DNA of 14,510 nt from Ruminococcus flavefaciens (GTDB lineage: Bacteria > Bacillota > Clostridia > Oscillospirales > Ruminococcaceae): positions 3,620 to 18,129 of the forward strand of contig DEDQ01000033.1 in NCBI GenBank assembly GCA_002350065.1. The letters run 5' to 3'. The position numbers were made by a program, and so were the translations under genes. Of the stretch, positions 1 through 7,746 are shown piece after piece (the first letter of the stretch is position 1; each line of letters opens with the position of its first letter). The notes below the pieces were generated by a model. The model did no database searches and was not told where the DNA came from. It saw nothing but the letters and a program-made list of their open reading frames with translations.

Positions 1-270
1 GCTGTGGCTCTTCCCGAACAGACTGAGGACGAGAAAGCGGCTCTGCGCCGCCGATTCGAGGGCATAGCGACCGGAGTTGAAGCCCCCGAGGCTGTGGCTC
101 TTCCCGAACAGAGTGAGGACGAGAAAGAGGCTCTGCGCCGCCGTTTTGAGGACATAGCGACCGGAGTTGAACTCCCCGAGGCTGTGGCTCTTCCCGAACA
201 GAGTGAGGACGAGAAAGCGGCTCTGCGCCGCCGTTTTGAGGGCATAGCGACCGGAGTTGAACTCCCCGAG
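1..270 (+). repeat. Three in-frame 90-bp tandem repeats
   Basis: Units lie at 1-90, 91-180 and 181-270. By eye, units 2 and 3 differ at only 2 bases and units 1 and 3 at about 5, and a partial fourth unit begins at 271 (GCTGT) before the sequence diverges. The length is a multiple of three, so gain or loss of units keeps the frame. The array probably continues upstream of the window. The near identity at silent positions suggests recent duplication or gene conversion rather than selection on protein alone. Confidence 0.95.
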
Positions 271-411
271 GCTGTAAACGTCGGCAGGGAGATAGTATCG
301 GCAGTTCTGCCGGAGATAAAAATGCCGTCAGCGGGTACGGCGGATATTTCCGATATCCTTGAATGCCTGAAAGCGGATAGATCAAGAATTGTAAGGAATG
401 AAGCTCAATGA
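1..411 (+). CDS. Repeat-containing acidic protein, 5' end outside the window
   Basis: The reading frame is open from the first base, and the GTG at position 4 is only an internal valine codon of the repeat, so the real start lies upstream. The visible 136 residues consist of three 30-residue units of the type ALPEQSEDEKEALRRRF + (E/D)IATGVELPEAV, followed by a non-repeated tail that ends in a predicted helix (DISDILECLKADRSRIV). Each unit is rich in Glu, Asp, Arg and Lys and probably forms one amphipathic helix after a proline-containing linker. I see no membrane segment, signal peptide or catalytic motif in this part. The stop codon overlaps the ATG of the EssC-like gene by four bases (ATGA), so it belongs to the same operon and is probably a cytosolic partner of the secretion machinery. 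I do not recognise the family; the missing N-terminus may carry the functional domain. Confidence 0.8.
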   Translation, partial: AVALPEQTEDEKAALRRRFEGIATGVEAPEAVALPEQSEDEKEALRRRFEDIATGVELPEAVALPEQSEDEKAALRRRFEGIATGVELPEAVNVGREIVSAVLPEIKMPSAGTADISDILECLKADRSRIVRNEAQ

Positions 412-3400
412 AGAATAACGAGTTGCTCCTGTCTGTCAGATTTGAAAACGACGGTGAAGAGATCTCACTTTTACTATATAAGGACATCACGCTGAAAGCT
501 CTGCTTGAGGCTATATACTACGGCTTGAAGGTCAGCGACAGCGAGCATTTCGGTCTCTTCAGGGAGTATGTGAAAACGCATACCGAGGTCGTTGTCTGCT
601 TCCGCGCGAAGAAGGAGCTCGAGCTCATAAAAGTCAGCGATAACCTCGATAAGAAGCTGTACGAGCTCGGCATCGTCACGACGAGCTGCCTCGTCATACC
701 CGCAGGTAACAAGGTCACGCTCGCGCCGCTCTTCCCGAGGTACGATCAGCCCTCGCTCTGCGACGACGAGAAAATGGAGTACAATATCAGCACCCGCAGG
801 ATAGCTGTTGCCGAGCCCTCGGTGATAGATATCCTCCCTGCCGGAGAGATGCCTTCCGGTCAGAACAGGAGCTTCCTCGATATCATTATCCCGACTGCTA
901 TCTCCATGACGGCACTATGCGGAAGCCGGGTACTGCTCGCGCTTTTCAACGATAACGCCGCCGGCTTCTCGATGATTGCAATGATGATGACCACCTCCAT
1001 TGCGACTATGGTCACGCAGAGCTACAACTTCGTGAAGCAGGGCAAGGAATCGAAAAAGACCGCCGCAGAGTGGAAGTCCAACTATGAGAGATACCTCACA
1101 CGCATATGGGACCGCATTCTCGAATGGCAGAACAGCGATATCAACTACCTGTGTACTACATATCCCAAGATTTCGGAGCTTTTCGAGCATACGGAAGGTC
1201 TCGGCAGAGCCATTTTCGCAAGGTCGCAGAATGACCTCGACTTCATGAAGATATCCCTCGGCGAGTCCGAGCAGGTGATCCCCATGTTCGAGATAAAGAA
1301 CGAGCACACCGATGAGATGGTCTCCGAGATAGGCTTCGTCGTTCACAGGAACAAGGACGACGAGGGCAGACGCATCGAGCTCGTTATCCCGCCGGAAATG
1401 CTTGGAAAAAAGAAGAAAAAGAAGAGTGCTCCCGTAAAGACTGACGGTCTGCTCTCGGACCTGCCGGACTTCCTCGCAAACAAGGAGTTCAAATACTTGC
1501 AGTCCGGCGAAAGCGGACATAAGCCTCCGCTCGTTATCGACCTCAAAAACTGCGGAGCCCTCGGTCTTATCGAGTCGGGAACGGACTATTCCGGTCAGTT
1601 CATACAGCACATCGTGTTCGAGCTTGCCTACTACCACACGCCCGAGGACCTTCAGTTCGTTTTCTTCTTCAAGAGCGAGACCGATAAGAAAAAACAGGAG
1701 GATATCATAAAAAACTACAAGTGCCTCCCGCATACGAACGAGCTCTTCGAGGACGCCTCGCAGTTCGTTTTCGACAAGGAGAGCGCCGCCGTCGTTTTCG
1801 GAAAGCTTCAGGCTATCATGGGCGAGCGCACCAAGGATACAGGCGATGACGACGAGGAAAACAAGCCGGAAGAGCAGTATCTCCAGATAGTGTGCATAGT
1901 TTTCGACGACTACGATATCAAGGAGACCGGCTTCTCGAAGTATCTCCCCAAGCCGCCTGCCGAGGGCGAGGAGTATGTCAACTCGAACGGTCTGACGTTC
2001 ATTTTCGCGCGTCAGAACCTCGCTCAGCTCCCACGATACTGCGGAAATATCATCGAGCTCACAACTGCAAGCTCGACGAGCGAGAATGCGAAGGTCAGCA
2101 GCAGATACAACGTTCTGTCGCGTGAAACTCTCAACAGCCTGAGCAAGAACAGCAGCTCCGGCGATAATACCACGAGCAATATCGAGAACCTCATCGACTA
2201 TAAAAAGTTCAGCAACAGCTTCATCTTCTACGACCGCGCCCTCGAGGACGGTATCAGGAAGAATATGGCTTACGAGAAGGCTTTCCGGCAGCTCAGCGCC
2301 ATATACTACAGGCGTATCGCCGAGAACGGAAACGTTCCCTCAATGGTCACGCTGTTCGAGATGTACGGCTACACTCCCGAAATGGTAAAGGCAGGCAGCA
2401 TCAAGCAGGCTATCCTCGAAAACTGGGGCAAAAACGACGTAACACGCGACCTCTGCGTGCCTATGGGCAAGAACGAGCACGGCATCGTGAGTCTCGACCT
2501 CTACGAAAAGGCTGACGGACCTCATATGCTCGTTGCCGGAACTACCGGCTCGGGAAAATCCGAGACGATAATCACGTACCTCATCGGTCTGTGCATGAAG
2601 TTCTCGCCGACCTATCTCAACCTCATGCTCGTCGACATGAAGGGCGGCGGCTTCTCGAACCGTTTGCAGGCGCTTCCGCACTGCGTCGGAGTCGTTGACG
2701 ATACCGCCGGTGAAAGCGAGGGCATCTCGGCTGTGTATATGCTCAAGCGCTTCCTCGAGGTGCTCAATGCCGAGATAAAGCGCCGCAAGATACTTCTCAG
2801 CTCGTTCGGAGTCGACAACGTTGACGCCTATATCCGCGCCGAGCGGACTATCACTCAGATATTGCAGGGCAGGGCGGCTCCCGATGCGGAGAAGTCGCTC
2901 AACCCCAAGCAGAGGGAGCAGCTTGAAAAGCTCCGCGCAGAGGGAAAGCTCCCGACGACGCTCTCGCATCTTGTGCTCGTAGTCGATGAATTCACCGAGC
3001 TCAAACGCTTCAGCAGCGACAGCGATGACATCGACTTTATTGCCGAGATAACCACTATTGCCCGCGTCGGCAGAACTCTCGGCTTCCATATCATACTCGT
3101 ATCGCAGAACATCGAGGGCGCTATCACCGAGGATATACGTATCAACTCGAAGTCGAGGATATGCCTCAAGGTAGCCACTCGCGCCGCCTCGAAGGAGATG
3201 CTCGACGGCAGGACTGACGCCGCTTCGCCTACTATGCCCGGCAACGGCAGAGCATATCTCCTTGTCGGTACGGGAAGCAGGTTCATGTATTTCCAGTCGG
3301 CTTACACCGGCGCTAACAAGGACGAGAACATCGAGCCCGTCGTTAAGGTCACTCAGGTGAATCCCTGCGGAAGGAATACCGAGTTCTACGCATCAAACAA

Positions 3401-3596
3401 GAACAATTCCCGCATACGTCAGGCTTCCAAAAACGTTAACGAGCACGATACGCAGCTCAGCTACATCGTGCAGACTATATGTGCTCTCAAGGAAGAGAAC
3501 AATGCCGCTGAGAGAGAGTCGGTATTCAGGATACCTAAGGAGATATTCAAGCGTCCCCTCAGCAGTGTTTCTCCTGACCCGACAGAGTGGAGGTGA
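408..3596 (+). CDS. essC: EssC-like type VII secretion motor, first half: YukD-like domain, two TM helices, degenerate ATPase, active D1 FtsK/SpoIIIE ATPase
   Basis: This is the membrane-bound half of the ATPase that powers export of WXG100 proteins. Residues 1 to about 105 look like a ubiquitin-like YukD/EsaB fold, ending in the typical pattern KLYELGIVTTSCLVI. Two hydrophobic helices lie at about 157-181 and 186-205. Residues 215-330 match the EssC post-membrane region (FARSQNDLDFMKISLGE resembles the family's W-R-DFL-RLG stretch). A P-loop-less ATPase module begins near 373. D1 has Walker A GTTGSGKS at 711-718, the motif DMKGGGF shortly after, Walker B LVLVVDE ending at D860-E861, and RVGRTLGFHIILVSQN, all typical of active FtsK/SpoIIIE ATPases. 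The protein stops in the D1-D2 linker. The FHA domains usual in Firmicute EssC are absent. Start ATG 408 has AAGGA at 393-397. A Lys6 tract sits at residues 334-339. Confidence 0.93.
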   Translation: MKNNELLLSVRFENDGEEISLLLYKDITLKALLEAIYYGLKVSDSEHFGLFREYVKTHTEVVVCFRAKKELELIKVSDNLDKKLYELGIVTTSCLVIPAGNKVTLAPLFPRYDQPSLCDDEKMEYNISTRRIAVAEPSVIDILPAGEMPSGQNRSFLDIIIPTAISMTALCGSRVLLALFNDNAAGFSMIAMMMTTSIATMVTQSYNFVKQGKESKKTAAEWKSNYERYLTRIWDRILEWQNSDINYLCTTYPKISELFEHTEGLGRAIFARSQNDLDFMKISLGESEQVIPMFEIKNEHTDEMVSEIGFVVHRNKDDEGRRIELVIPPEMLGKKKKKKSAPVKTDGLLSDLPDFLANKEFKYLQSGESGHKPPLVIDLKNCGALGLIESGTDYSGQFIQHIVFELAYYHTPEDLQFVFFFKSETDKKKQEDIIKNYKCLPHTNELFEDASQFVFDKESAAVVFGKLQAIMGERTKDTGDDDEENKPEEQYLQIVCIVFDDYDIKETGFSKYLPKPPAEGEEYVNSNGLTFIFARQNLAQLPRYCGNIIELTTASSTSENAKVSSRYNVLSRETLNSLSKNSSSGDNTTSNIENLIDYKKFSNSFIFYDRALEDGIRKNMAYEKAFRQLSAIYYRRIAENGNVPSMVTLFEMYGYTPEMVKAGSIKQAILENWGKNDVTRDLCVPMGKNEHGIVSLDLYEKADGPHMLVAGTTGSGKSETIITYLIGLCMKFSPTYLNLMLVDMKGGGFSNRLQALPHCVGVVDDTAGESEGISAVYMLKRFLEVLNAEIKRRKILLSSFGVDNVDAYIRAERTITQILQGRAAPDAEKSLNPKQREQLEKLRAEGKLPTTLSHLVLVVDEFTELKRFSSDSDDIDFIAEITTIARVGRTLGFHIILVSQNIEGAITEDIRINSKSRICLKVATRAASKEMLDGRTDAASPTMPGNGRAYLLVGTGSRFMYFQSAYTGANKDENIEPVVKVTQVNPCGRNTEFYASNKNNSRIRQASKNVNEHDTQLSYIVQTICALKEENNAAERESVFRIPKEIFKRPLSSVSPDPTEWR
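3589..3593 (+). promoter_or_regulatory. Ribosome binding site selecting the TTG start at 3602
   Basis: GGAGG lies 8 bases before TTG at 3602 and overlaps the last codons of the upstream gene. The alternative in-frame starts are less convincing: GTG 3587 and GTG 3593 have no properly spaced site, and ATG 3617 is too far away. This supports independent initiation of the second motor gene instead of a frameshift fusion. Confidence 0.75.
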
Positions 3597-3601
3597 AAGG
3601 C

Positions 3602-5314
3602 TTGGCAGCGGATAAAATGGAATGTCTGCTCGGCAGACAGGATATACCGATAATTCAGGACCAGCCTGACTTCGTTGTTGACCTGCTCGAATCGAACGTG
3701 CTGCTGTACGGAGCTTCGATGAGCGGCAAGACAAACTTCATAAAGCTGCTCATAACCGTGCTGCATAAGCAGTACCGCGAGGACGCCGAGCAGATATTCA
3801 TTCTCGATTTCGGCGGAGCTCTCGCGGACTTCGGCTCGCTGCCGCTCGTTTCGGCTTACTTTGACAATGCCAACGAGGAATACGTCAAGCGCGTGTTCAA
3901 GCTCATGGAGGACCAGCTAAAGGACAACATCAAGCAGCTCAAGGGCAGGAACTACCGCGGAGTTACCGAAAATCAGCCGATACATACTACTCTTTTCATC
4001 GACAACGTGAACGCTTTTCTCGACGAGCCGCGCTATGCCGCCTATCAGGAGAAGCTCGCAAAAATATGCCGCGACGGACTTTCCAAAGGTATCACAGTCG
4101 TGATGACGGCTTCTGCGGTGAAGGGCACGAATCAGCTCTTAAACAGCTTCAAGCAGAAGATAGCTCTCGAGCTCCCGCCGGACAGCTACATGGAGATTTT
4201 CAGCCACAAGGTGCTCCCCGTAGGCACGAATCCGGGTCACGGCTATGCAAACGTTACCGTCAACACCGCCGACAACACCGCGACATACCAGATGCAGAAT
4301 GCATACGAGCTCCAGCTCAACATCGCCGACGACATAAACAGCGAGGAATTTCAGGCTAACCTTGAAAAATACTTTCAGGGCAGAACTGTCAGAAAATACA
4401 AGCGCTTTCCCGATGTGCTCACTCCCGAGCTGTACAGCGTATTCGCCGCGGATACGGAAGATGTTTCCGGAGACGATATCACGTCCGTCAGCGTGGGGCT
4501 TGACTATACCGAGTGCAAGCCGGTGAGGGCAGACCTCACGTCGTCGAGATGCACCGCGATATACGGCAAAAAAGGCTTCGGCAAGACAAATCTGCTGAGG
4601 CTGCTCATGAAGGGCTTCATCGCAGACCCGCTCTACAACATCGTTCTGTTCGATGACGGACGCGGTCAGCTTGAGGAATTTGAAAAGCGGCTCCCCGAGG
4701 GACGATGCAGATACATCGCAGAGCACGCCGAGGACGTTCTCACCTTCAGGGAGAGAGCAGGCTCAGCCGAGCTGAAACAGGTCACGGCAAAGCTCTCGCC
4801 GATGCAGCAGTTCATAAGGCTCATCCACGAGAACTACATGGACCTGACACAGGTGAAAAGACTCAGCAATCCGGTGCTCGCGGAGGTGTTCGGCAGCGGG
4901 CTCGTGATGCCCTCAGAGGCTTCCGTGCTCGACAGGAGAAATACCGTGTTCGTGCTGCAAAGCAAGTTCCTTTACATCAACTCTGCCGCATCAAAGGACT
5001 TCATGGAGGTCATACTTCCCGCTATGGCTGCCCGCGCGGACGAGATGAACTGGATATTCATCTTCACCGACGTCAAGCCCGTAAGCGACAGCGAGACCCG
5101 TGAGAATTTCCACACCACTATCGGTACGGCTTTCCTGCTCGACAGCATTGCCGAATTCATCACCGAGAGGGGAAACAAGTCTGTATTCGGCGGCATGGAC
5201 GTCAAGTCCTTACAGGAGGAATACGCTCCCTGCGAGGAGGGCGACGGCTACTGCTACTCTATCGAGAAGGACGACCTGAAAAAGCTCAGATTCATCAGGG
5301 AGAGGGAGGATTAA
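3602..5314 (+). CDS. EssC-like type VII secretion motor, second half: D2 and D3 ATPase modules
   Basis: The 570-residue product corresponds to the C-terminal two ATPase modules of EssC, equivalent to actinobacterial EccCb, and should join the D1-bearing membrane subunit on the cytoplasmic face. D2 follows the family's lead-in (RQDIPIIQDQPDF resembles the G-DDP-Q-Q stretch of EssC) and has Walker A GASMSGKT at 37-44 with a Walker B-like strand TTLFIDN at about 129-135. D3 has Walker A GKKGFGKT at 322-329 and a weak Walker B-like strand WIFIFTD at 484-490. Neither D2 nor D3 shows the D-E pair seen in D1, in line with regulatory or substrate-binding modules of low activity. There is no membrane segment. 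I chose TTG 3602 because GGAGG stands 8 bases upstream; GTG 3587, overlapping the previous gene by 10 bases, is the longest alternative. The WXG100 gene starts 3 bases after the stop. Confidence 0.9.
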   Translation: MAADKMECLLGRQDIPIIQDQPDFVVDLLESNVLLYGASMSGKTNFIKLLITVLHKQYREDAEQIFILDFGGALADFGSLPLVSAYFDNANEEYVKRVFKLMEDQLKDNIKQLKGRNYRGVTENQPIHTTLFIDNVNAFLDEPRYAAYQEKLAKICRDGLSKGITVVMTASAVKGTNQLLNSFKQKIALELPPDSYMEIFSHKVLPVGTNPGHGYANVTVNTADNTATYQMQNAYELQLNIADDINSEEFQANLEKYFQGRTVRKYKRFPDVLTPELYSVFAADTEDVSGDDITSVSVGLDYTECKPVRADLTSSRCTAIYGKKGFGKTNLLRLLMKGFIADPLYNIVLFDDGRGQLEEFEKRLPEGRCRYIAEHAEDVLTFRERAGSAELKQVTAKLSPMQQFIRLIHENYMDLTQVKRLSNPVLAEVFGSGLVMPSEASVLDRRNTVFVLQSKFLYINSAASKDFMEVILPAMAARADEMNWIFIFTDVKPVSDSETRENFHTTIGTAFLLDSIAEFITERGNKSVFGGMDVKSLQEEYAPCEEGDGYCYSIEKDDLKKLRFIRERED

Positions 5315-5317
5315 CTT

Positions 5318-5641
5318 ATGTCTGATTTTGTAAAAGCTGATATCGGAAAGCTTGAAGGCTTCGTTTCACAGAGCGAGGAAGCTATAAAGGAATTCGGCGA
5401 TATCCGCACCGAATTTGAAAGGATAAACAGCACTTTGCTCGACAACTGGGACGGGCTCGGAAAGGCATCATATAAGTCTGTATCAGACCATATACTTGAA
5501 AAGGTAGGCGGCATACAGGACGTTCTCAATACTATCAACGATACGGTCGTGAAGGACCTCATCGACCAGTATAACGCTATAGATAAGGAGCTCGGCGACT
5601 ATAACCGAAATGCAGGCGAGCCGGAGGAAGGTGCTGAGTGA
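5318..5641 (+). CDS. WXG100 (EsxA/YukE-like) secreted protein
   Basis: This 107-residue, signal-less helical protein has the WXG100 signature: a predicted helix, then N-W44-D45-G46 in the turn, then a second helix. It also carries Y85-N-A-I-D89, which fits the YxxxD/E export signal of type VII substrates placed near the end of helix 2, followed by an acidic flexible tail. Length is in the family range (about 100). WXG100 proteins are exported as helical-hairpin dimers and bind the last ATPase module of EssC, which is encoded immediately upstream. AGGGAGGA at 5303-5310 gives a strong ribosome binding site overlapping the end of the ATPase gene, matching a product needed in quantity. It is the only WXG100 gene in the window, so a homodimer is the simplest assumption. 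Confidence 0.95.
   Translation: MSDFVKADIGKLEGFVSQSEEAIKEFGDIRTEFERINSTLLDNWDGLGKASYKSVSDHILEKVGGIQDVLNTINDTVVKDLIDQYNAIDKELGDYNRNAGEPEEGAE
5623..5631 (+). promoter_or_regulatory. Ribosome binding site of the 52-residue ORF
   Basis: GGAGGAAGG lies inside the end of the WXG100 gene, 9 bases before ATG 5641. A near-perfect site at proper spacing is the main reason for treating the short ORF as real. Confidence 0.75.
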
Positions 5642-5799
5642 TGGATACCCGCGGAACAGGCGTATTCGGCTCGGTAGGGGAAACTGCTCAGAACAGCGCA
5701 GACGCGCTCACGCTGGAGCTTGCTCCCGCTGACCCCGAAAAGCACGATTCGATATACGACCTTATCTTCAAAGACTATGACGAGGAGCAGGATAAATGA
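5641..5799 (+). CDS. Small acidic protein of 52 residues, unknown function
   Basis: The ATG overlaps the WXG100 stop by one base (TGATG) and the TGA overlaps the kinase ATG (ATGA), so the ORF fills the gap between two clear genes exactly. It begins MDTRGTGVFGSVGETAQ and ends SIYDLIFKDYDEEQDK. It is acidic, has no membrane helix, no WXG motif and no cysteine, and the C-terminal third may form a helix. Codon use resembles its neighbours. Position between the secreted WXG100 protein and the kinase suggests a small cytosolic adaptor, chaperone or regulator; its Ser, Thr and Tyr residues could be kinase targets, but this is only a guess. No family is recognised. Confidence 0.75.
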   Translation: MDTRGTGVFGSVGETAQNSADALTLELAPADPEKHDSIYDLIFKDYDEEQDK

Positions 5800-7745
5800 A
5801 TAACGTTATCCGCGGAACCGAGTTCAGCTACCGCATAGACACTGAACACGGCATCAACCACGATGGCTTCATCGCGGAGGGAACTGAAAGTATCGTTTTC
5901 AAGGGCGTGAAATACGGAAGCGGACTAAGATACTCGTGTGCGCTGAAATTCAAGCCGAAATCGCGCCTTTACAGCTTTATGAACCGCGAATACAAGATAC
6001 TCGAGTCGATGCAGACCTGCCGCTCGGTAGTGCGCGTGCTCGATGTTATAGAGGACCTCGGCGACTTTTCCGTTGCATATCAGAACGGAAGCAAAGCCGG
6101 CGAGATAAACAACGACAATTTCTTCTGCGTCGTCGAGGAATATATCGACGGCGATTCGCTCCAGGACTACTGCATCAAGCAGTGGTTCGTGTACGATACG
6201 GCGGCTAAGCAGTGGCGCAGGAATCCCACAGAGTATTCCTACCGCGAGGTAGTGAAGTATCAGAACCAGATGATACAGTTCATGATAAACTTCTGCGAGA
6301 TAATGAAGTTCGTCTCGAACGTGAACGAGCGCAACAGCAAGACCGACCCCAACAAGCCCATTATCCTGCACTGCGATATCAAGACCGAGAATATCATGGT
6401 GACAAAGCACGGCAGAGAGCTCGTGCTCATCGACTTCGGACGCTCGCAGGCAATTTCCAGCGGCAGGACCTTCCAGCACTACAACGACCCCGCCATGCAG
6501 ACCTATACCGCCGATTACAGCGATGTTCAGTGGCAGGACGTCGGCAAGGACAATTTCTACTCGTACGGAACTACGGGCTATGCCGCTCCGGAGTGCTATG
6601 CCGCTCCGAGCAAGGGAAACTTCCCCTTCATTTCGCAGAGCCGCGAATTCGTCAACGGCTGTCTGTCTATCGAGAGCGATATTTTCAGCTTTGGCGCCAC
6701 GTTTTTCGAGTGCCTTTCGATGTACGAGATATGCTCCGGCATCTTTGAAAGGGCGAGCGAGAATGACCTCAGCGACCCGTATTTCTTCGGCAAGGAGATA
6801 AGACGTCTCCTCGAGGCGAGAGTCCGCATAAGCGATACCCTCGATTACTGCGACAGGGATTTCAGAAATATCGACATCGCCTACCATGAGGCGCTCGAGG
6901 ACATTATCCGCAAGGCTACAAGGACCCGTACCACGGATTTTCAGGACCCGGATAAGACTCCCGGCGATTTTTACCACAATTTCCACGAGCTACAGCGCGA
7001 GATAGAACGTGCCCGCGATGCCATTCCCTCGCTTGACCGTAAATCCGACCCGCTTGTGCGGCAGATGCTCGGTGTATCGGGATTCTGCGCGGCATTTGCG
7101 GTGTATGCGCTGATACTGTGGATACTGCTGAATCTGCTTGCAGGTCCTCTCGCGCGTGACAGGTGGAACACTCTGAAGCTGAACTATACCGACAACCAGA
7201 AGCGTACTACCTTCGCCGCAGTCGCGGAGGACATGATGGAGGTGCCGCTGAAAAGCTCGCGCAAGAGGAATTACGAGGATATACTCGAATTCACGTTCGG
7301 AGACGTCCCCAACGACTGCGTCATCGACAGCGACGAAGCCGATATCCTCGCAGAGCTGATGCGTGAGCACCTGCCCGAGGATAAGGACAGAGCCTACTAC
7401 ATCAACGTTATTATCCAGAATGCCAAGAACGACAATATGGACGACGTCGCAAAGATAGTCTACAGGCTGAATCTGCCGAAGGAGTACAAGAGCGCAGGCT
7501 ATGACCTCGCGAAGGCTCTTACTCAGGTGAACAATGCCGACGACAGCGACGAGAAGATACTCGTTGACGCATATTACGTTCTTATGGAGCATTCAGAGGA
7601 AAAGGAATACAGGAAGATAGTCTCAAAGATAGCGATAAAGCTCATGTCGGGCGGCAGGACCGATACCGTTGCGGCTTCTCTCGGTATAGACAGGGAAACG
7701 CTCCAGGATACGCTCGCTCCGCTTACCAAGATAGGAGGCGACTGA
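5796..7745 (+). CDS. Membrane-anchored Ser/Thr protein kinase with outer helical domain, EssB-like layout
   Basis: Residues 20 to about 400 form a Hanks-type protein kinase fold facing the cytoplasm. Visible motifs: a reduced glycine loop (EGTESIVFKG), ATP-binding Lys K51 in CALKFK, helix-C Glu E65 in NREYKIL, catalytic loop HCDIKTEN at 192-199 (D194, N199), DFG at 213-215, a long activation segment, APE at 264-266 and SDIFSFG around D295. The Arg before the catalytic Asp is Cys, making it a non-RD kinase. One membrane helix lies at 429-449, followed by about 200 mostly helical residues predicted outside. EssB/YukC of T7SSb has the same order (kinase-like domain, one helix, about 200 outer residues) but is a pseudokinase of about 450 residues. 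No other EssB candidate is present, so this protein may be its catalytic counterpart. GAGGAG at 5782-5787 serves ATG 5796. It could instead be a PknB-type regulator of the system. Confidence 0.9.
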   Translation: MNNVIRGTEFSYRIDTEHGINHDGFIAEGTESIVFKGVKYGSGLRYSCALKFKPKSRLYSFMNREYKILESMQTCRSVVRVLDVIEDLGDFSVAYQNGSKAGEINNDNFFCVVEEYIDGDSLQDYCIKQWFVYDTAAKQWRRNPTEYSYREVVKYQNQMIQFMINFCEIMKFVSNVNERNSKTDPNKPIILHCDIKTENIMVTKHGRELVLIDFGRSQAISSGRTFQHYNDPAMQTYTADYSDVQWQDVGKDNFYSYGTTGYAAPECYAAPSKGNFPFISQSREFVNGCLSIESDIFSFGATFFECLSMYEICSGIFERASENDLSDPYFFGKEIRRLLEARVRISDTLDYCDRDFRNIDIAYHEALEDIIRKATRTRTTDFQDPDKTPGDFYHNFHELQREIERARDAIPSLDRKSDPLVRQMLGVSGFCAAFAVYALILWILLNLLAGPLARDRWNTLKLNYTDNQKRTTFAAVAEDMMEVPLKSSRKRNYEDILEFTFGDVPNDCVIDSDEADILAELMREHLPEDKDRAYYINVIIQNAKNDNMDDVAKIVYRLNLPKEYKSAGYDLAKALTQVNNADDSDEKILVDAYYVLMEHSEEKEYRKIVSKIAIKLMSGGRTDTVAASLGIDRETLQDTLAPLTKIGGD

Positions 7746-7746
7746 T

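Noticed and set aside
1..270. CRISPR-like array from the 90-bp periodicity
   Set aside because: The whole unit is conserved without unique spacers, and the array is in frame within a coding region.
915..1733. 272-residue open frame on the minus strand inside the EssC-like gene
   Set aside because: It lies wholly opposite a clearly coding gene with family motifs, has no ribosome binding site that I can see, and its Val/Leu/Glu-rich composition is what the codon bias of the plus strand produces in antisense.
3587..3601. GTG 3587 as start of the second motor gene
   Set aside because: No ribosome binding site lies upstream of it, whereas GGAGG at 3589-3593 is spaced correctly for TTG 3602.
5925..6986. 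353-residue open frame on the minus strand inside the kinase gene
   Set aside because: The plus strand holds all kinase motifs across this stretch; the antisense frame has no recognisable domain and is a by-product of the rarity of TAA/TAG/TGA complements in the biased codons.
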